From Balneolaceae bacterium (GTDB lineage Bacteria > Bacteroidota > Rhodothermia > Balneolales > Cyclonatronaceae): a DNA stretch of 33,899 nt. Under the pieces are notes generated by a model. It did not search any database and was not told the origin of the DNA. It saw nothing but the letters and a program-made list of their open reading frames with translations. This document shows, one piece after another, positions 29,842-33,899 of the stretch (position 1 is the first letter of the stretch; each line of letters opens with the position of its first letter). The stretch covers positions 1 to 33,899 of the forward strand of contig RECM01000169.1 in NCBI GenBank assembly GCA_007694035.1, read 5' to 3'. The translations under genes and the position numbers were made by a program.

Positions 29842-30819
29842 TCAGCTTAAAATTTTTGCCAGTTCAAGCAGTTCATATTTGATGCTTTTCTTGCGCGACC
29901 AGGTGTTTTTCAGCGGTGTGAGTTTTACCTCGCCGTTGATCAGGCCCACCATCACGTTGCTGTGACCCTCCATCAGCGCGGTAACGGCAGCCGAACCCAG
30001 GCGGCTCGAAAGTACCCTGTCGCGCGCAGTCGGCGATCCGCCCCGCTGAATGTGGCCGAGAATGCAGACCCGCATCTCATACCTCTCAAAATCCTCTTTC
30101 AGCTTTTCGGCAAGGTTGAGCGCGCCTCCGGTTTCATCACCCTCGGCAACCACTACCAGGGTACTGCGGCGGTGGGCGCTTAGCACCTCGTTCAAATTCA
30201 CCTTGATATCTTTCACCTGGTTCAGTGTTTCCGGCAGCAGAATCATCTCCGCGCCGCCGGCTATACCGGTCTCCAGGGCAATAAATCCGGCGTCGCGCCC
30301 CATCACTTCAACCAGGAACAGGCGTTCGTGCGCATCGGCCGTATCACGGATTTTATCGATGGCATCGAGGGCCGTATTCAGGGCCGTATCGTAGCCTATG
30401 GTTTCGTCGGTGCCGTACAGGTCGTTGTCGATGGTGCCGGGGATGCCGATTACCGCAATACCATGCTCTTCGTTCAGGATGGTTGCCCCCTGGAAGGTTC
30501 CGTCGCCGCCGATCGCCACAAGGGCGTCTACGTTATGTTTTTTCAGGTGCTCGGCGGCCTTGCGCCTGCCTTCTTCGGTACGGAATTCCTTCGACCGGGC
30601 CGATTTTAGAATGGTACCGCCCCGCTGTATGATATTCGATACCGAGTGCCGGTCCATATCCACAAAATCACCCTCAATAATGCCCTGGTAACCATGGCGC
30701 ACTCCCAATACCTCCAGGTCATTATAGATTGCGGTGCGAACTACGGCGCGAACGGCTGCGTTCATACCCGGAGAATCACCGCCACTTGTAAAAAGTCCAA
30801 TTTTTTTTAACGTTTTCAA
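29842..30819 (-). CDS. pfkA: ATP-dependent 6-phosphofructokinase
   Basis: A 325-residue phosphofructokinase that commits fructose-6-phosphate to glycolysis. 'TSGGDSPGMNAAVRAVVR' is the N-terminal nucleotide loop. 'GGDGTFQG' (104-111) and 'PGTIDND' (127-133) have Gly at the two positions that are Asp and Lys in PPi-dependent enzymes, so ATP use is expected. The catalytic base is Asp131, and 'MGRDAGF' follows. The start must be TTG at 30819, because an in-frame TAA lies three codons upstream and the next Met is inside the conserved GGDSPGM motif. Divergent from the polyprenyl synthase gene. Confidence 0.95.
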   Translation of the reverse strand: MKTLKKIGLFTSGGDSPGMNAAVRAVVRTAIYNDLEVLGVRHGYQGIIEGDFVDMDRHSVSNIIQRGGTILKSARSKEFRTEEGRRKAAEHLKKHNVDALVAIGGDGTFQGATILNEEHGIAVIGIPGTIDNDLYGTDETIGYDTALNTALDAIDKIRDTADAHERLFLVEVMGRDAGFIALETGIAGGAEMILLPETLNQVKDIKVNLNEVLSAHRRSTLVVVAEGDETGGALNLAEKLKEDFERYEMRVCILGHIQRGGSPTARDRVLSSRLGSAAVTALMEGHSNVMVGLINGEVKLTPLKNTWSRKKSIKYELLELAKILS

Positions 30820-30970
30820 TTCTTTTTATGTTTATTCTTGCTCAATATTTATGATGTTTTGCCGGGCAAGTTACATACAGGTACAAACCGTTGCAAACAG
30901 CGGACCGCGGTCCGGGCTGCCCCGCAAGACCACTAAATTTATTGAATATTTTCCGCAATAATTGGCTTAA
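30820..30970. promoter_or_regulatory. Divergent promoter region of pfkA and the polyprenyl synthase gene, with 14-bp palindrome
   Basis: The 151-base region must contain promoters in both directions. CGGACCGCGGTCCG at 30901-30914 is a perfect 14-bp palindrome near its centre, in otherwise AT-rich sequence. It is an operator candidate that could serve both genes; the cognate regulator is unknown. Confidence 0.5.
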
Positions 30971-31996
30971 ATGAATACCGCTGAAGAAACCGACGCTCTT
31001 ACAATTCTTACCGCATCCGATAAAGAAATAAGTATCAATGATCTGCGCGATCCGATCGCCCGGGAATTGAAAGAATTTCGCAAATTTTTTAAAAACGAAC
31101 TTAAGTCCGACGTATTTCTTCTTGATCAGATGATCAGGTACCTTATGAAAATGAAGGGCAAGGAGATGCGCCCCATGCTTGTACTGCATTCGGCAAACCT
31201 TTGCGGCGGCATCAACGAAAGCACCTACAGGGCCGCTACCATGATCGAGCTGCTCCACACCGCCACACTGATCCACGACGATGTGGTCGATGAATCGGAA
31301 AAGCGGCGCGGCTTCATGAGCATTAACTACATCTGGAAAAACAAGGCCAGTGTTCTGCTGGGCGACTTTCTGCTGGCCAAAGGGCTGCTCGTTTCGGTGA
31401 GCGCGGGCGAATACGACCTGCTGCAGGTGATGTCGAAAGCGGTTAAAAGCATGAGCGAAGGCGAGCTAAGGCAGCTGAAGGCTTCCAAACTGCAGAACAT
31501 GACCGAGGAAAAATATTTCCGCATCATCTATGAAAAAACAGCCAGCCTTATAGCCGCATGCTGCGAAAGCGGTGCGATTTCGGCCACCAAAGATCCCGCC
31601 ATTCAGCAGTCTCTGAGCGAAATCGGCCGCAATACGGGTATTGCTTTTCAGATACGCGATGATATTTTCGACTATGGCCCGGCTGATGTGGGAAAACCGA
31701 TCGGCAACGACATAAGGGAGCGCAAAATCACCATCCCCCTGATCGCGGCGCTCGACAATGCGCCTTTCATGTTGCGCAGATCGATGCGTTCCCTCTACCG
31801 GAAAAAGGGAAAAACCGACGATGAGGTACAACGTATTATGGATTTTGTTCGTGAATTCGGCGGGCTGGATTACGCCACTGAAAAAATGAACGGGTATGCA
31901 GCCGCAGCCCTGAACCAGCTTATGGAATTCCCCGACAGCGAATCCCGCGGCCATATGGAGAATTTCATCCGCTTTGTCACCACACGGAAAAAGTAG
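30971..31996 (+). CDS. Polyprenyl diphosphate synthase (trans-type)
   Basis: A 341-residue trans-prenyltransferase that chain-elongates isopentenyl units. The first Asp-rich motif is 'LIHDDVVDESEKRRG' (D103, D104, D107) and the second 'QIRDDIFDYG' (D230, D231, D234). 'MKGKEMRPMLVLHSA' is the IPP-binding region. The product is probably a long-chain quinone side chain precursor (IspB/octaprenyl-like), judging from the small residues before the first motif, but chain length is not determined. It leads an overlapping plus-strand gene set. Confidence 0.92.
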   Translation: MNTAEETDALTILTASDKEISINDLRDPIARELKEFRKFFKNELKSDVFLLDQMIRYLMKMKGKEMRPMLVLHSANLCGGINESTYRAATMIELLHTATLIHDDVVDESEKRRGFMSINYIWKNKASVLLGDFLLAKGLLVSVSAGEYDLLQVMSKAVKSMSEGELRQLKASKLQNMTEEKYFRIIYEKTASLIAACCESGAISATKDPAIQQSLSEIGRNTGIAFQIRDDIFDYGPADVGKPIGNDIRERKITIPLIAALDNAPFMLRRSMRSLYRKKGKTDDEVQRIMDFVREFGGLDYATEKMNGYAAAALNQLMEFPDSESRGHMENFIRFVTTRKK

Positions 31997-31998
31997 CG

Positions 31999-32502
31999 AT
32001 GCGTAAACGCAGGCTTATAGACGCTCATAATGTAATGCACAAAATCGGTGCTGTAGCCTCCCGTCTGCCCGAAAACCACTCCGACGCATACAGCCATTTT
32101 GTGGCCATCGTCTCACAAATCTGCCTGCACGACGGTATAGGTGCTACACTGGTGTTCGACGGGCCAAAAGTTGCCCTCAACCGTTCCGGTGGCAATATCA
32201 CCATTCAGTTCAGCCATCCGCACTCGGCCGACGAACACATACGCTCCGCCATCCGCCAAAAGGGTGCCCGCGGCAAGTGGATTGTAATTACCGACGACCA
32301 GGAAATTCTGGATGACTGCCGCTACGCGGGTGTGGCCGCACAGCGTGCATCCGAATTCATCCGCCTGCTAACCGTCGATCAGGGCAAAAGCCGCACAGAA
32401 AACCTGTCGCAGGATCCGGGTGAGAACCCCGAAGCAAAGGTCAACCCCGCAGAAGTTGACGAAATGCTCCGGCTGTTTAAACAGGGCAGAGATGAATCTT
32501 AA
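31999..32502 (+). CDS. YacP-like NYN-domain protein (putative ribonuclease)
   Basis: A 167-residue NYN/PIN-like protein of the YacP (Rae1) type. Acidic residues of the nuclease fold are visible: Asp8 with Asn11 in 'LIDAHNVMHK', Asp in 'TLVFDGP', 'SADEHIRSAI', and 'VITDDQEI' followed by the strand 'AGVAAQRASEF'. The related Bacillus protein cleaves mRNA on the ribosome; the same activity is inferred. It starts two bases past the polyprenyl synthase stop and overlaps the next gene by 11 bases. Confidence 0.82.
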   Translation: MRKRRLIDAHNVMHKIGAVASRLPENHSDAYSHFVAIVSQICLHDGIGATLVFDGPKVALNRSGGNITIQFSHPHSADEHIRSAIRQKGARGKWIVITDDQEILDDCRYAGVAAQRASEFIRLLTVDQGKSRTENLSQDPGENPEAKVNPAEVDEMLRLFKQGRDES

Positions 32503-33292
32503 ACCCGGCGATATCATCTTCTTTTCAGACACCCATATGGGTGGCTACAACGACGATATGAACCTGAAAATCGAGGATGCGGTAGTGCAGCTTGTGCAGT
32601 ATGCAACCCGGAAACGGCTGCGCATCGTAATTCTCGGCGATCTGTTCGATTACTGGATGGAGTACCGGGGCAAGGCCCCCCATATCGGTAACCGCATCCT
32701 GTTCTGGTTCCGCAAACACCACGAAGGAAATCCCGCCACCATTTTTATTACCGGAAACCACGACAACTGGACGGGGCCGCTGCTGCCCGCATCAGGCTTC
32801 ACCGTAAACCATGAATACCACACCGAGGTACTGGGCGGCAAAAAAGTGCTTATGCTGCACGGCGACGGCGTAAAAGACCCCGATATCAAACTTCCGCGAC
32901 CTCCGCTTCACCGGCTGCTCAGAAATCGCTATTTTATTGGTATCTACCAGTTTCTGCTTCCACCGGCTGCCGGCATCTGGCTTACCATGGCTTTTTCAAG
33001 GGTCAGCAGGTTTTTGTCCGGCTTTACGCCAAGCGCAATGGAAAGAATAGATAACTGGGCCAAATCGATGCTCGAGAGCAGTGATTATGATGTTATACTG
33101 TGCGGGCATCACCATACACCCAGGTTTAACAAGGTCGGCAGCAAAACCTACATAAATACCGGTAATTTCTTTGAGGCCTTTTCTTTAGCCGTTTATACTA
33201 ACGGAGAATTCCAACTCGTTAGGTGGTCGGACAAAGGGATGCCGCGGCCACTTTCGAAAAAAGAACGAGATGAATCACGACGAAGAATTTGA
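32492..33292 (+). CDS. UDP-2,3-diacylglucosamine diphosphatase (LpxH-type metallophosphoesterase)
   Basis: A 266-residue calcineurin-like phosphoesterase of the LpxH group, acting in lipid A synthesis by removing UMP from UDP-2,3-diacylglucosamine at the inner membrane. Metal-binding motifs appear in order: SDTHMGG (D13, H15), GDLFDYW (D50), GNHDNW (N89, H90), LHGDG (H123) and CGHHHTPR. The open frame extends upstream, but the ATG at 32492 places the first motif at the normal distance and overlaps the NYN gene stop. It overlaps the PBP start by 23 bases. Implies a Gram-negative outer membrane. Confidence 0.88.
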   Translation: MNLKPGDIIFFSDTHMGGYNDDMNLKIEDAVVQLVQYATRKRLRIVILGDLFDYWMEYRGKAPHIGNRILFWFRKHHEGNPATIFITGNHDNWTGPLLPASGFTVNHEYHTEVLGGKKVLMLHGDGVKDPDIKLPRPPLHRLLRNRYFIGIYQFLLPPAAGIWLTMAFSRVSRFLSGFTPSAMERIDNWAKSMLESSDYDVILCGHHHTPRFNKVGSKTYINTGNFFEAFSLAVYTNGEFQLVRWSDKGMPRPLSKKERDESRRRI

Positions 33293-33899
33293 CGAACACA
33301 AGTACCTGAACGATCCGGAATACCGGCGCAGCATAATGGATAAGAAGCGCATCGAAGCCGGGAAGAAGAAAGTCAGGCAGAAGACGGTTGAAAGGCCGCT
33401 CTACCGCAACCCTGTTGCCATAATCGGATCGTTTATTGTTCTGCTCTTTATTGCCGGCCTTATTTTCCTCCATTTCCTTATGCAGGGCCTGCCTTCGATC
33501 GAAGAGCTTGAAAATCCGCGCACCGACGTAGCCTCGTTCGTGATGAGCCGCGATGATGTGGTTCTCGACACCTATTTTGTTGAAAACCGCACCTATGTAC
33601 CCTACGACCGCATATCTACCCATGTTGTGAACGCGCTGGTGGCCACCGAAGACCACCGTTTTTATGATCACTGGGGCATCGATATCGTTCGAACAGCCGC
33701 CATCCCCTACCACCTGCTTCGCGGGCGCAGGCAGGGCGGGTCGACCATCTCCCAGCAGCTGGCACGGAACCTCTATAAAAGCATCGGCCGTGAAGTTACC
33801 CCGACCAGAAAACTTCGCGAGATCATCACCGCCATCCAGATCGAACGGAGTTACACCAAGAAAGAGATTATTGAGATGTACCTGAACACGGTCGAGTTC
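33270..33899 (+). CDS. Class A penicillin-binding protein 1A, transglycosylase part (partial at window edge)
   Basis: The first 210 codons of a bifunctional PBP, open to the window end. A charged cytoplasmic tail (1-47) and one membrane anchor (48-70) precede a GT51 glycosyltransferase domain. The catalytic Glu127 is in 'ATEDHRFYDHWGID', followed by 'RQGGSTISQQLARNLY' (155-169) and 'IERSYTKKEIIEMYLNT'. GT51 enzymes polymerise lipid II into glycan strands; the transpeptidase half is beyond the window. Start ATG 33270 overlaps the LpxH gene, so they are likely translated together. Confidence 0.92.
   Translation, partial: MNHDEEFDEHKYLNDPEYRRSIMDKKRIEAGKKKVRQKTVERPLYRNPVAIIGSFIVLLFIAGLIFLHFLMQGLPSIEELENPRTDVASFVMSRDDVVLDTYFVENRTYVPYDRISTHVVNALVATEDHRFYDHWGIDIVRTAAIPYHLLRGRRQGGSTISQQLARNLYKSIGREVTPTRKLREIITAIQIERSYTKKEIIEMYLNTVEF

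Overview
This is a chromosomal window of mid-50s GC content. It most likely comes from a Balneolota/Rhodothermota-type bacterium of the Bacteroidota-Chlorobiota group. The taxonomic call is an inference. It rests on two secreted proteins with a C-terminal NYPNPFNP-type T9SS sorting domain, a DUF5117/Met-zincin lipoprotein protease, an outer-membrane (LpxH-type) lipid A gene, inconsistent Shine-Dalgarno use and the yceD-rpmF-plsX-fab gene order. No rRNA, tRNA, CRISPR array, transposase or phage gene was seen. The last gene, a class A PBP, runs off the right edge.

Left part (1-18.2 kb): mostly single genes separated by repeat-rich gaps. In order: a CPBP membrane protease (-), phosphatidylcholine synthase (-) divergent from a sodium:solute symporter that closely resembles animal CHT1 choline transporters (+), a T9SS cargo protein (-), a cupin (-), a small lipoprotein (+), an MmcQ/YjbR protein (-), a zinc metalloprotease lipoprotein (+), a paralogous T9SS cargo protein (-), an HD phosphohydrolase (+), a secreted esterase (-), a small membrane protein (+) and a secreted protein of unknown function (+). 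The pcs/symporter pair reads as a choline-uptake plus phosphatidylcholine-synthesis module.

Right part (18.2-33.9 kb): housekeeping genes. A long minus-strand run, in transcription order, is pfkA, pgi, deoxynucleoside kinase, DUF177/YceD, rpmF, plsX, fabH, fabD, fabG, acpP, fabF, rnc, ilvE, thyA, folA. It links upper glycolysis, fatty acid and phospholipid initiation, and dTMP synthesis. Divergent from pfkA is a plus-strand overlapping set: polyprenyl diphosphate synthase, a YacP-like NYN protein, an LpxH-type phosphatase and PBP1A, all concerned with envelope building or RNA turnover.

The most unusual content is non-coding. Nearly every gap in the left part, and one in the right, carries a short tandem array of strict period (6, 7, 8, 10, 15 or 17 bp). 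The repeated word drifts stepwise along the array while the period is kept. Several arrays end on or near a start codon: a 26-unit decamer array supplies the symporter ATG itself, octamer arrays sit in front of the metalloprotease and the small membrane protein, and a 15-mer array sits in front of pgi. The decamer and 15-mer arrays share the word GCACGATTCA. Separately, a roughly 155-bp element lies downstream of both the CPBP gene and pcs, and a diverged copy lies downstream of the symporter in the same sense relative to the gene. A REP-like family with terminator-like stems showing a compensatory change also recurs.
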